DNA from: Streptomyces fuscichromogenes
GTDB lineage: Bacteria > Actinomycetota > Actinomycetes > Streptomycetales > Streptomycetaceae
DNA: 64,000 nt
NCBI RefSeq assembly: GCF_014645815.1
Contig: NZ_BMML01000038.1
Coordinates: 17,239 to 81,238 of the forward strand
Direction of reading: 5' to 3'
The first letter of the stretch is position 1, and each line of letters opens with the position of its first letter. The notes under the pieces were generated by a model. It made no database searches, had not been told where the DNA came from, and saw only the letters and a list, made by a program, of their open reading frames with translations. Both the position numbers and the translations under genes were made by a program. Below are positions 43,452-51,610 of this stretch, piece by piece.

Positions 43452-44435
43452 CTACCAGCGGCTCTCCACCTGGTCCTTGATCCGGCGGTCGTACAGGTCA
43501 CGGACGGCCGTGGCCGTCCGCGCCGACAGCTCCGGGAGCTTCGCGGCGGCCGCGTTGGCGCGGGCCTGCTCCGGGTTGCGGGCGCCCGGGATCACCGTGG
43601 TCACACCGGGCTGGTCGATGATCCAGCGCAGGGCGAGCTGGGCCGGGGTGTACCCCTCGGGGGCGAGGGCGGCGAACTCTGCGGCGGCCTCGACGCCCGT
43701 CGCGTAGTCCACCCCGGAGAAGGTCTCGCCCTGGTCGAAGGCCTCGCCGTGCCGGTTGTAGGTGCGGTGGTCGTCGGCCGCGAAGACGGTGTCCTTGGTG
43801 TACTTGCCGGACAGCAGCCCGGAGGCGAGCGGCACGCGCGCGATGATGCCGACGCCGGCCTCCCGGGCGGCCGGGAGCACCTGGTGCAGCGGCTTCATGC
43901 GGAACGGGTTGAGGATGATCTGCACACTGGCCACACCCGGGCGGGCGATCGCGGTGAGCGCCTCCGCGCAGGTCTCGACGCTGACGCCGTAGGCCGCGAT
44001 GCGCTCCTCCGCCACCAGGGTGTCCAGGGCGTCGTACACCGCGTCGGAGGAGTAGACCGGGGTCGGCGGGCAGTGCAGCTGCACCAGGTCCAGGCGGTCC
44101 ACGCCGAGGTTGCGGCGCGACCGGTCGTTCCACGCGCGGAAGTTGTCCAGGACGTAGTTCTCCGGGATCTGGTCGACCCGGCGGCCCATCTTGGTGGCCA
44201 CCAGGACATGCAGGTCCGGCCGGCCGCGCAGGAAGGCGGCGATGGTCTGCTCGCTGCGCCCGTCGCCGTACACGTCGGCGGTGTCGAAGAACGTCACCCC
44301 CGACTCCGCCGCCGTCTCCAGGACGGCGAGCGCCTCCTTGTCGTCCACCTCGCCCCAGTCGGCGCCGAGCTGCCATGTGCCGAGGCCGACGACCGATGCC
44401 CGCTGTCCCGACCTGCCGATTACGCGTTCGTCCAT
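43452..44435 (-). CDS. Aldo/keto reductase
   Basis: A 327-residue NADPH-dependent oxidoreductase. The catalytic tetrad is present: Asp and Tyr in FFDTADVYGDG, Lys in VATKMGRR, His in VQLHCPP. The NADP phosphate-binding segment VIPGARNPEQARAN is near the C terminus. The substrate is unknown; this group reduces sugars, methylglyoxal or xenobiotic carbonyls. Confidence 0.92.
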   Translation of the reverse strand: MDERVIGRSGQRASVVGLGTWQLGADWGEVDDKEALAVLETAAESGVTFFDTADVYGDGRSEQTIAAFLRGRPDLHVLVATKMGRRVDQIPENYVLDNFRAWNDRSRRNLGVDRLDLVQLHCPPTPVYSSDAVYDALDTLVAEERIAAYGVSVETCAEALTAIARPGVASVQIILNPFRMKPLHQVLPAAREAGVGIIARVPLASGLLSGKYTKDTVFAADDHRTYNRHGEAFDQGETFSGVDYATGVEAAAEFAALAPEGYTPAQLALRWIIDQPGVTTVIPGARNPEQARANAAAAKLPELSARTATAVRDLYDRRIKDQVESRW

Positions 44436-44544
44436 GGCGCCAGTCTGTCATCCGCCACCGACAACGCTGTCATGGACCGGTGCACCGCTGCCCACCGGTA
44501 CGTACTTCTCTCGCGCCGGTGACTGCGGCGGACGGGGATCCGGG

Positions 44545-44925
44545 GTGCGCCGGACGGCTTCCTTCCCGCAGACGGCCGGAGCCCTCGGGGCTTCCCGCGG
44601 TCCGCCGCCGCGTTCGCCTCCGCTCCACCTGCCGCCGGCCGCGGATCCCGCGGTGACCGCCGCCGAGCCGCCCGGCTTCCCGGCGGAGGCCGTGCCGTAC
44701 CGCTGCGCCCCACGCGACCGGGTGGGCGTGATCACCGCGGCCGGGCCGTGGGCGTGCGCCCCGGTCGCTGGTCCGGCCAGGATTCCGCTGCCCGGCGTCG
44801 AGCCGGGATGGGTGGTCTCCCGACGGCCCGGGCCGGGGACGGCCACCGGCCGCCGGCCGCCCCACGCCGGTCCGCCGAGGTGCTGCCGGCGACGCCGGAG
44901 CCCGGCCGGGGCCGGGGCGGGCTAG
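44545..44925 (+). CDS. Possible hypothetical protein in an otherwise empty interval
   Basis: The 486 bp between the aldo/keto reductase and the TetR gene hold no recognisable gene. This plus-strand frame (126 codons from a GTG; another GTG at 44653 gives 90) has over 90 percent G/C at third positions in its second half, which hints at coding. The product is rich in Pro, Arg and Gly with several Cys near the end and matches nothing I know. It runs into the end of the convergent TetR gene. Low confidence. Confidence 0.25.
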   Translation: MRRTASFPQTAGALGASRGPPPRSPPLHLPPAADPAVTAAEPPGFPAEAVPYRCAPRDRVGVITAAGPWACAPVAGPARIPLPGVEPGWVVSRRPGPGTATGRRPPHAGPPRCCRRRRSPAGAGAG

Positions 44926-45539
44926 GGCCGGGGGGTCAGCTGGGCCTGGACGGCGGGGCCGTAGCGGGCGGCGATGTCGCCGATGTCGGCCGCGGCGGAG
45001 TCGCGCAGCCGTGGGCCGCGGGCGATGCCGTACATCACGCCCAGGCCGATGAGCTGGGCGACGGCGAGCTCGGCGCGCAGGCCAGGGTGGGGTCCGCTGA
45101 GCCGGGCGGCGAGGGCGTCGACCACGTGGGCGCGGAAGTTGGCGCGCAGCACGTCCCCGTGGTCGCCGTGCAGGGGTGCGAAGGCGATCCGCAGCAGCGG
45201 GTCGGCGCCGCGGTCGCGCTGGCTCTCCAGGACGTGCCGGACCATGTGCCGGCCGAGGTCCTCCAGGGGGGCGTCCAGCAGGGCGGCCGCGTCGGTGTCG
45301 AAGGACATGACACGGGCGAACAGGCTGTCCTTGTTGCCGAAGTACTTGAGGATCAACGGCGCGCTGACCCCGGCGCGTTCGGCGACGTCCTTGAGGGTGA
45401 TGTCGGCGTGCGCGTGCCGGGCGAGGAGGTACCGGGCGGCCCTGAGGATGGCCGCCTTGGTCGCCTCGGCGTCCCGGCGGGCGGGCGCGGGGTCGGGCTC
45501 GGCGGGGGTGCCGGCGGATCGGGTGGTCACGGAGGTCAT
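44922..45539 (-). CDS. TetR family transcriptional regulator
   Basis: A 205-residue repressor: disordered N-terminal 25 residues, then a TetR helix-turn-helix (RAARYLLARHAHADITLKDVAERAGVSAPLILKYFGNK; key helices about residues 33-72). Its ATG overlaps the MFS transporter stop (ATGA), so it is made from the same mRNA and closes a feedback loop. The likely operator is the pair of GTGAAT palindromes before the transporter gene. It is probably relieved by a compound the transporter exports. Confidence 0.92.
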   Translation of the reverse strand: MTSVTTRSAGTPAEPDPAPARRDAEATKAAILRAARYLLARHAHADITLKDVAERAGVSAPLILKYFGNKDSLFARVMSFDTDAAALLDAPLEDLGRHMVRHVLESQRDRGADPLLRIAFAPLHGDHGDVLRANFRAHVVDALAARLSGPHPGLRAELAVAQLIGLGVMYGIARGPRLRDSAAADIGDIAARYGPAVQAQLTPRP

Positions 45540-47029
45540 GCTCCCTCCAGTGCGTCGTCCCGCGCACTCCCGGCCCGGTCCCGGGCGCGGGGGGTGTCGC
45601 CCGGAGTGCTGTCGCCGGGTATGGAGAGAGCGGCGGCGCCGGCCGCCAGGGCGACGGCGCAGGCCATCGCGAAGGCCAGCAGGTAGCCGTGCAGGGTGGC
45701 GACCGGGGCGCCGCCGACGAGGCTGGTGTGGTGGGTGAGGACCGCGGCCACGGCGGCGCTGGAGGTGGCCTGGCCGATGGTGCGCATGAGGACGTTGACG
45801 CCGTTGGCGGAGGCGGTCTGGCTCGCCGGGACGGCCCGCAGGATCAGCGTGGGCAGCGCGGAGTAGGCGAGGGTGGTGCCGGTGGCGACGACGGTGGCGC
45901 CCAGGATGATCATCCAGAGGTCGCGGCTGTCGGCGATGCGGACCAGGTATCCGCAGGCGATGACGGCGGCGCCGAGGGCGAGGGTGATGCGCGGGCCCCG
46001 AGTGGCGGAGATCCGGGCGGAGACCGGGGAGAACAGCAGCATGGTGACGCCGCCGGGGAGCAGGCAGAGACCGGTGGCCACGATGGACAGACCCAGGCCG
46101 TACCCGGTGGCCTTCGGGGCCTGCACCAGCTGGGCGGTGACGAGGGAGTTGGTGTAGAAGGCGAACCCGGTCAGCAGGGCGGCGACATGGGAGAGGCCGA
46201 CCCGGGGCCGGGTCACGAGGTGCAGGTCGACCAGGGGTTCGTCGGTCCGCAGCTGCTGCCACCACCACAGGGCCAGCACGAGGACGGCGGCGCCGAACAG
46301 GGCGAGAACACGCGGGCTGCCCCAGCCCCACTGGCCGCCCTGGGAGACGCCGAGCAGCAGACAGGTCAGTCCGGCGGCCAGTCCGAGGGCACCGAGGACG
46401 TCGAACCGGCCGGGCTGGCGCACCGGCGACTCCCGCACCGCCCACCAGACGGCCGCGACCCCGACCGCGCCGAGGAGGCCGGTCAGCCAGAACATGGTGT
46501 GCCAGTCGTAGTACTGCACGACCAGGGCGGCCAGCGGCAGGCCCAGGGCGGCGCCGATGCCGACGGTGGAACTCATCAGCGCCACCGCCGATCCCCGGCG
46601 CTCGGGCGGGAGTTCGTCGCGCAGGATGCTGATCGACAGCGGCACGACGGAGGCGGCGGCGCCCTGGAAGGCGCGGGCGACGATGAGCACCGCGATGTCC
46701 GAGGACAGGGCGCACATCACGGAGCCGACCGTCATCAGCGCGAGGGCCCCGGTGAGGACCCGCCGCTTGCCGTACATGTCGCCGGCCCGGCCGAGCACCG
46801 GCGTGAGGACGGCCCCGGCGAGCAGGGTCGCGGTGACCATCCAGGAGACGGCGCCCGCCGAGGAGTGGGTGAGCCGGGGCAGGTCCGACAGAAGGGGCAC
46901 GACCACCGTCTGCATGACGGCCATGAGGATCCCGCCGAAGGCCAGGACCGGGATGGTCAACCGCGCCCGCAGCGGGGGCGGTGCGGCGGCCGGTCCCGGG
47001 GAGCCGACTGTCGGGGCGGGCTGGTCCAT
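45536..47029 (-). CDS. MFS drug-type efflux transporter
   Basis: A 497-residue transporter of the DHA2/EmrB type with about 14 predicted membrane helices. The motif A region reads GRAGDMYGKRRVL after helix 2, and motif C-like glycines occur in helix 5 (GIGAALGLPLAALV). The ATG has AGGAG 7 nt upstream; the frame extends to 47050 but that is less likely. It heads an operon with the overlapping TetR gene. The substrate is unknown. Confidence 0.92.
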   Translation of the reverse strand: MDQPAPTVGSPGPAAAPPPLRARLTIPVLAFGGILMAVMQTVVVPLLSDLPRLTHSSAGAVSWMVTATLLAGAVLTPVLGRAGDMYGKRRVLTGALALMTVGSVMCALSSDIAVLIVARAFQGAAASVVPLSISILRDELPPERRGSAVALMSSTVGIGAALGLPLAALVVQYYDWHTMFWLTGLLGAVGVAAVWWAVRESPVRQPGRFDVLGALGLAAGLTCLLLGVSQGGQWGWGSPRVLALFGAAVLVLALWWWQQLRTDEPLVDLHLVTRPRVGLSHVAALLTGFAFYTNSLVTAQLVQAPKATGYGLGLSIVATGLCLLPGGVTMLLFSPVSARISATRGPRITLALGAAVIACGYLVRIADSRDLWMIILGATVVATGTTLAYSALPTLILRAVPASQTASANGVNVLMRTIGQATSSAAVAAVLTHHTSLVGGAPVATLHGYLLAFAMACAVALAAGAAALSIPGDSTPGDTPRARDRAGSARDDALEGA

Positions 47030-47060
47030 CGGCACTCCTGCGGGCGACACGGAAAAGGAG

Positions 47061-47103
47061 GTGAATACGAATTCACCCTATCGAGTGAATGGCCTTTCAC
47101 CAA
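47061..47103 (-). promoter_or_regulatory. Promoter and double TetR operator of the MFS-TetR operon
   Basis: Two related palindromes: GTGAATACGAATTCAC (47061-47076, perfect 6-bp arms) and GTGAATGGCCTTTCAC (47085-47100, 5 of 6 bp), 24 bp centre to centre. A minus-strand promoter fits between them: -35 TTGGTG (47098-47103), 17-bp spacer, -10 TAGGGT (47075-47080). Site 1 covers the -10 edge and site 2 the -35 region, an ideal layout for repression. Confidence 0.75.
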
Positions 47104-47124
47104 CATTCCGCGGCCGTACGCCGC

Positions 47125-48309
47125 CTACGACCGGACGTGCAGGGCGCGTGCCGCCCTCGGCCCGAGCCACCGCTTGAACCGGCGCAGCACCTCCAGCCGT
47201 CCGGCCGCCTTGTCGAGGCCGTAGTAGAGCTGCGGCGGGACGTACGGCAGCAGGGGCGAGTGCCGCTGGCCGAGCAGGGCGAACATGCGGTGCGGGGGCA
47301 GGCCGATGTAGCGGGGCAGGTTCTCGTACCACTGGGCGCTGAGGCGGGCGGCGCTCTGCGCGGAGACGATCTCGGCCTTGCGCCGGTGTTCGTAGGCGGC
47401 GAGCGCCTGGGGCAGGGCGGTGTGCTCGCGCAGGGCGTCGGCGAGGCACATCGCGTCCTCCAGGGCGAGGGTGGTGCCGGCGCCGATGGAGTAGTGGGTG
47501 GTGTGCGCGGCGTCGCCGAGCAGGACCAGGTTGCCGTGGTGCCAGGTGCGGTTGGTGAGGGTGCGGAAGGCCGGCCAGGCCGCCGAGGCGCCGCCGGTCA
47601 GCGGGCGGCCGTCGAGGATGCCGGCGAACAGCTTCTCCAGCACGGTCAGCCGGCCCGCCTCGTCCATGGCGTCGAGGCCCAGGCCGGTGAGGGTGTCCGG
47701 GGCGCACTCGATGACGCAGGTGCTGTGCCCGTCGTCGTACGGGTAGCCGTAGCACCAGACCCAGCCGTGCCCGGTCTCGGCGAAGGCGAAGGTGAAGGAG
47801 TCGAAGACCTGGGTGGTGCCGAGCCACACGTAGTGGTTGCGGCCCTCGGTGACCTCGGCGCCGAAGCGGTCGGCGTGGTGGGTGCGCAGGGTGCTGTGGA
47901 TGCCGTCGGCGGCGACGACAAGATCGGCCTCGGGGAGGTTCTCGGGGGTGATCTCGTCCTCGAACTCCAGCCGTACGCCGAGGCCCCGGGCGCGTTCGGC
48001 GAGGATCTCCAGGAGGCGGTGGCGGCCGATGCCGTGGCCCGCGTCGCCGGGCTGCCGGGTCACCTGGTCGCGGACATGGGCGACGCCCTGGGTCCAGCGC
48101 ACCGAGCTCTCCTCGATGGCCTGCGCCGACTCGGGGTCGTAGGTGTGGAGCCGGTCGAGCAGGGCGCGCCAGTAGGTGACGCCCCAGCCATAGGTGGAGC
48201 CCTCGGGGTTGCGTTCGTGGACGGTGATGTCGTGGGACGGGTTCTGCCGCTTGAGCAGGATCGCGAGATACAGGCCGGCGGGCCCGCCTCCGACACAGAC
48301 GACCTTCAC
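47125..48309 (-). CDS. FAD-dependent aromatic monooxygenase
   Basis: A 394-residue class A flavin hydroxylase. The FAD motif GGGPAGLYLAILL is at residues 7-19, the DG-type motif in VVAADGIHSTLR, and the GDAAH motif in LLGDAAHTTHYSIGAG. The STYGWGVTYW segment resembles salicylyl-CoA 5-hydroxylase and VioD-type enzymes rather than simple phenol hydroxylases. The GTG start has a GGGGTG upstream. It is divergent from the tyrosinase operon, so a joint role in aromatic oxidation is possible. Confidence 0.88.
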   Translation of the reverse strand: MKVVCVGGGPAGLYLAILLKRQNPSHDITVHERNPEGSTYGWGVTYWRALLDRLHTYDPESAQAIEESSVRWTQGVAHVRDQVTRQPGDAGHGIGRHRLLEILAERARGLGVRLEFEDEITPENLPEADLVVAADGIHSTLRTHHADRFGAEVTEGRNHYVWLGTTQVFDSFTFAFAETGHGWVWCYGYPYDDGHSTCVIECAPDTLTGLGLDAMDEAGRLTVLEKLFAGILDGRPLTGGASAAWPAFRTLTNRTWHHGNLVLLGDAAHTTHYSIGAGTTLALEDAMCLADALREHTALPQALAAYEHRRKAEIVSAQSAARLSAQWYENLPRYIGLPPHRMFALLGQRHSPLLPYVPPQLYYGLDKAAGRLEVLRRFKRWLGPRAARALHVRS

Positions 48310-48658
48310 GCGCACACCCCTGGAATTCACCGAACGTGGTCAATTGGCACCGGAGGGTAGCAGCGCGAAGGCGCTCGGCCGGGTTCTCGAATCGCGCCAG
48401 TCTGGCGCCGTGAGCCACGCCACCCGGACGGCGGACGGCCGCGAAAGATCACCGGAAAGCCGCCCGCCCGAGCAAGGAATTCCCCGTTCCGGGTCCGGCG
48501 GTACCGCCGTCCCGGCAAGATCATCTTTGTTCAATCCTGTATGACATGTAGTCAATTGTCCTGATCGCAGCCAACCCGATCCGGGCGATTTCTCCCGCTC
48601 CGGAACCGGCGGATAGGCATAGAGGGTCATCACCCGCACCCGTCACAGGAGCATCCGC
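48310..48658. other. Divergent regulatory interval with palindromes (no gene)
   Basis: 349 bp between the monooxygenase and melC1. It contains GCGCCAG-T-CTGGCGC (48394-48408), GGCGGTACCGCC (48497-48508) and TGAC-ATGTA-GTCA (48542-48554); the last lies in an A/T-rich patch (48520-48560) that is the best place for promoters. No ORF with coding bias was found. Confidence 0.5.
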
Positions 48659-49063
48659 ATGCCCGAACTCACCCGCCGTCGCGCCCTCACCGCGGCGGCC
48701 GCGCTCGCCGCCGCGGCCGGCGTCCAGACCCGCGTCGCGCCCGGCGCCTCGGCCGCCGGCCACTCGCACGGGGGACCACTCGAACCCTTCGACGAGGTCT
48801 ACCGGGGCCGCCGGATACAGGGCCGGCCGGCCGGGACCGGCGACATGGGCGGGATGGACGGAACGGGCGGTCACCACCACGGACACGGCACCGGATACGC
48901 GGTGTTCGTGGACGGCGTCGAACTGCACGTCATGCGGAACGCCGACGGCAGCTGGATCAGCGTGGTCAGCCACTACGACCCGGTCGCCACCCCGCGTGCC
49001 GCCGCGCGCGCCGCGGTCGACGAGTTGCAGGGCGCCGCGCTGCTGCCGTTCCTCGCCAACTGA
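48659..49063 (+). CDS. melC1: Tyrosinase co-factor (copper chaperone) MelC1
   Basis: A 134-residue exported helper. The N terminus has a Tat signal (TRRRALTAAAALAAAAG). A His/Gly-rich stretch (GGHHHGHGTG) and HSHGG can carry copper. The segment VELHVMRNADGSWISVVSHYDP is the conserved core (key part HVMRN). MelC1 inserts copper into apotyrosinase and carries it through the Tat pathway. AGGAG is before the ATG. It is followed by melC2 after 35 bp. Confidence 0.95.
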   Translation: MPELTRRRALTAAAALAAAAGVQTRVAPGASAAGHSHGGPLEPFDEVYRGRRIQGRPAGTGDMGGMDGTGGHHHGHGTGYAVFVDGVELHVMRNADGSWISVVSHYDPVATPRAAARAAVDELQGAALLPFLAN

Positions 49064-49098
49064 CCGCCCCGACCGACCGCACCAGGAGCACCCCGCAC

Positions 49099-49929
49099 AT
49101 GACCGTACGCAAGAACCAGGCCAGTCTGACCGCCGACGAGAAGCGGCGCTTCGTCGCCTCCGTCATCGAGCTGAAGCGCAGCGGGCGTTACGACGACTTC
49201 GTGCGCACGCACAACGCCTTCATCATGTCCGACACCGACGACTCGGAGCGCACCGGCCACCGCTCGCCGTCGTTCCTGCCCTGGCACCGCAGGTTCCTGC
49301 TCGACTTCGAGCAGGCCCTCCAGTCGGTGGACTCCTCCGTCGCACTCCCCTACTGGGACTGGAGCGCCGACCGGACCGTGCGTGCCGCGCTGTGGGCGCC
49401 GGACTTCCTCGGCGGCACCGGACGCAGTTCGGACGGGCGGGTGACGGACGGGCCGTTCGCCGCGGCCGCCGGGAACTGGCCGGTCAACGTCCGCGTGGAC
49501 GGGCGTACTTATCTGCGCAGGTCGCTCGGGACGAGCGTGCGCGAGCTGCCGACCCGGGACGAGGTCGACTCGGTGCTGTCCATCGCGACCTACGACATGG
49601 CGCCCTGGAACAGCGCCTCCGACGGCTTCCGGAACCACCTGGAGGGCTGGCGCGGGGTCAACCTGCACAACAGGGTCCACGTCTGGGTCGGCGGCCAGAT
49701 GGCCACCGGGGTCTCCCCCAACGACCCGGTGTTCTGGCTGCACCACGCCTTCATCGACAAGCTCTGGGCCCGCTGGCGGCGCCGGCACCCGGAGGCGGCC
49801 TATCTGCCGGGCGGGGGCACGCCGGACGTGGTGGACCTGGACGAGACGATGAAGCCGTGGAACGACGTGCGGCCGGCGGACCTGCTCGACCACACGAGGT
49901 TCTACACGTTCGACACACTGGAAGCCTGA
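49099..49929 (+). CDS. melC2: Tyrosinase MelC2
   Basis: A 276-residue type-3 copper enzyme that oxidises tyrosine and L-DOPA towards melanin. Copper A ligands are in VRTHNAFI, GHRSPSFLPWH and its nearby His; copper B ligands are in NLHNRVHVWVGG and VFWLHHAFIDKLW. There is no signal peptide of its own, as expected because it is exported with MelC1. AGGAG precedes the ATG. Confidence 0.96.
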   Translation: MTVRKNQASLTADEKRRFVASVIELKRSGRYDDFVRTHNAFIMSDTDDSERTGHRSPSFLPWHRRFLLDFEQALQSVDSSVALPYWDWSADRTVRAALWAPDFLGGTGRSSDGRVTDGPFAAAAGNWPVNVRVDGRTYLRRSLGTSVRELPTRDEVDSVLSIATYDMAPWNSASDGFRNHLEGWRGVNLHNRVHVWVGGQMATGVSPNDPVFWLHHAFIDKLWARWRRRHPEAAYLPGGGTPDVVDLDETMKPWNDVRPADLLDHTRFYTFDTLEA

Positions 49930-50631
49930 TCAGGCCTCCGCCGTGCGGCACTCCGGGTGGCCCCAGCCCTTCGGGTTCTTCGCGATGGACTCACCGGCCG
50001 CGTAGGAGCGGCCGCACAGGCAGCGGCCGGCGAACTTCGCCTTGATGGTGCGGGCCGAGGAGCCGCCCGCCGCGCTCTTGCGGGGCGCCGCCTTGCGGCG
50101 CGAGGCCGTCGCGGAGGCGGCGGGCGCCTGGGACGGCGGCGGCTCCGGGGAGCCGAGGGCGCTGCCCGCGGCCTCCTGGACCACGGCCGCCCGGCTGGCC
50201 GCGCGGTCGGCGAAGTCGTTCAGCGGGTCGCCGTCGACCTGGTGGGCGGGTACGTACCGGAAGTCGACCGTACGGCCGTCGAGGAGCTCGTCGATACGGA
50301 CGACCAGGTCCTGGTTGGCGACCGGCTTGCCCGCGGAGGTCTTCCAGCCGTTGCGCTTCCAGCCGGGCAGCCAGGTGGTGACGGCCTTCATCGCGTACTG
50401 CGAGTCCATCCGCACCTCAAGCGGCACGTCCGGGGCGACGGCCGTCAGCAGCCGCTCCAGGGCGGTCAGTTCGGCCACGTTGTTGGTGGCCCTGCCGAGC
50501 GGCCCGGCCTCCCAGCGGGCCGGAGTCGCCGCGTCGTCGGACACCACCCAGGCCCAGCCGGCCGGTCCCGGGTTTCCCTTAGAAGCCCCGTCGCACGCGG
50601 CCACCACTCGTTCACGCATGCGCCCGATCAT
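49930..50631 (-). CDS. Ribonuclease HI with C-terminal basic/cysteine extension
   Basis: A 233-residue protein. Residues 1-150 are RNase HI with the four acidic metal ligands in ACDGASKGNPG, NNVAELTAL, MDSQYAMK and NDFADRAA, so it should cut RNA in RNA-DNA hybrids. Residues 150-195 form a Pro/Ala/Lys-rich linker and the last 38 residues carry CLCGRSYAAGESI...GHPEC, a possible small zinc-binding module. A start at 50619 (MRERV) is equally possible. Its 3' end abuts that of melC2. Confidence 0.9.
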   Translation of the reverse strand: MIGRMRERVVAACDGASKGNPGPAGWAWVVSDDAATPARWEAGPLGRATNNVAELTALERLLTAVAPDVPLEVRMDSQYAMKAVTTWLPGWKRNGWKTSAGKPVANQDLVVRIDELLDGRTVDFRYVPAHQVDGDPLNDFADRAASRAAVVQEAAGSALGSPEPPPSQAPAASATASRRKAAPRKSAAGGSSARTIKAKFAGRCLCGRSYAAGESIAKNPKGWGHPECRTAEA

Positions 50632-50678
50632 GCCACGGCCGGGCGGGGTGCCCGGCCGTGGTCCAGGATCAGCGCAGG

Positions 50679-51473
50679 TCAGACGTCCGTGGCCGACGGC
50701 ATCTCGCCCTCGGTGGTCGTGACGTCGATCACCGAGAAATTGGCGCCCTGCGGGTCGCTGAGCGCCGCCATCCGTCCGAAGGGGCTGGTCATCGGCCCGA
50801 AGCGGAGCACCGCGCCGAGCTTGGTCGCCTTGGCGACGGCCTCGTCGCAGTCGGCGACGGTGAAGTACACGTTGACGTACGAGGGCACCTCGGGCGGGAA
50901 GTCGTCGGTCATCCGCATCCGGCCGAGCACGGGCTGCTCGCGGAGGTTGAAGGTGCGGAAGTCGACGTTGCCGTCCTCGATCTGCCGGACCGTGTAGGGG
51001 AAGACGCTCACGAGGAAGGGGTCGGCCTTCTCCGGCTCGCGGGTGAAGACCTCCGCCCAGCAGTAGGCGCCGGGCACCGCCGTGGCCTCGAAGCCCTCGT
51101 GGACGCCGCCCTGCCAGATGCCGAACACCGCGCCACTGGGCTCACGGGCCAGGCACATCGTGCCGAAGTCACCGACCTGCATCGGCTCCATCAGCACCTC
51201 GCCGCCGTTCGCCCGGATCCGCTCGGCGGTGGCCGCGGCGTCCGGCGAGGCGAGGTACAGGCACCACTGCGACTGCCCCTCCTGACCGGGCATGGGCGGT
51301 ACGACGGCGGCGACCGCCTTGCCGTTCGCGTAGGCCTGGGTGTAGTTGCCGTACTCGGAGGACGACTCGCCGAAGGTCCAGCCGAGGACCTCGCCGTAGA
51401 AGCTCTTGGCCCCCTCCAGGTCGCTGAACATCGCGTCGGCCCAGCAGGGGGTTCCTTCAGGTTGTACCGCCAT
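50679..51473 (-). CDS. VOC family protein with two glyoxalase-like domains
   Basis: A 264-residue protein built from two vicinal-oxygen-chelate domains (about 8-125 and 140-258). The first begins PCWADAMFSDLEGAKSFYGEVLGWTFG (key part SFYGEVLGWTFG) and the second CWAEVFTREPEKADPFLVSVF. Such double-domain proteins in Streptomyces are often called hydroxylases or glyoxalase-like, but the activity is unproven. Confidence 0.88.
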   Translation of the reverse strand: MAVQPEGTPCWADAMFSDLEGAKSFYGEVLGWTFGESSSEYGNYTQAYANGKAVAAVVPPMPGQEGQSQWCLYLASPDAAATAERIRANGGEVLMEPMQVGDFGTMCLAREPSGAVFGIWQGGVHEGFEATAVPGAYCWAEVFTREPEKADPFLVSVFPYTVRQIEDGNVDFRTFNLREQPVLGRMRMTDDFPPEVPSYVNVYFTVADCDEAVAKATKLGAVLRFGPMTSPFGRMAALSDPQGANFSVIDVTTTEGEMPSATDV

Positions 51474-51610
51474 CTCCGCGGCCCTTCCGATCGAGCGGAT
51501 TCTCCCGCTTCCTCACGCTAGTCACCGGGGAGTCCGCCCGCGCGCCGAACGCCGGACTCCGGCGGACACTGGGGAGGGGAGCGGGCGGCCTTCGGCGGAC
51601 GGGGCGCGGC

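Noticed and set aside
44437..48404. 11-nt string GCGCCAGTCTG at 44437 and 48394 as a shared regulatory site
   Set aside because: Only the second copy is palindromic, and an 11-nt match is not surprising in sequence this GC-rich.
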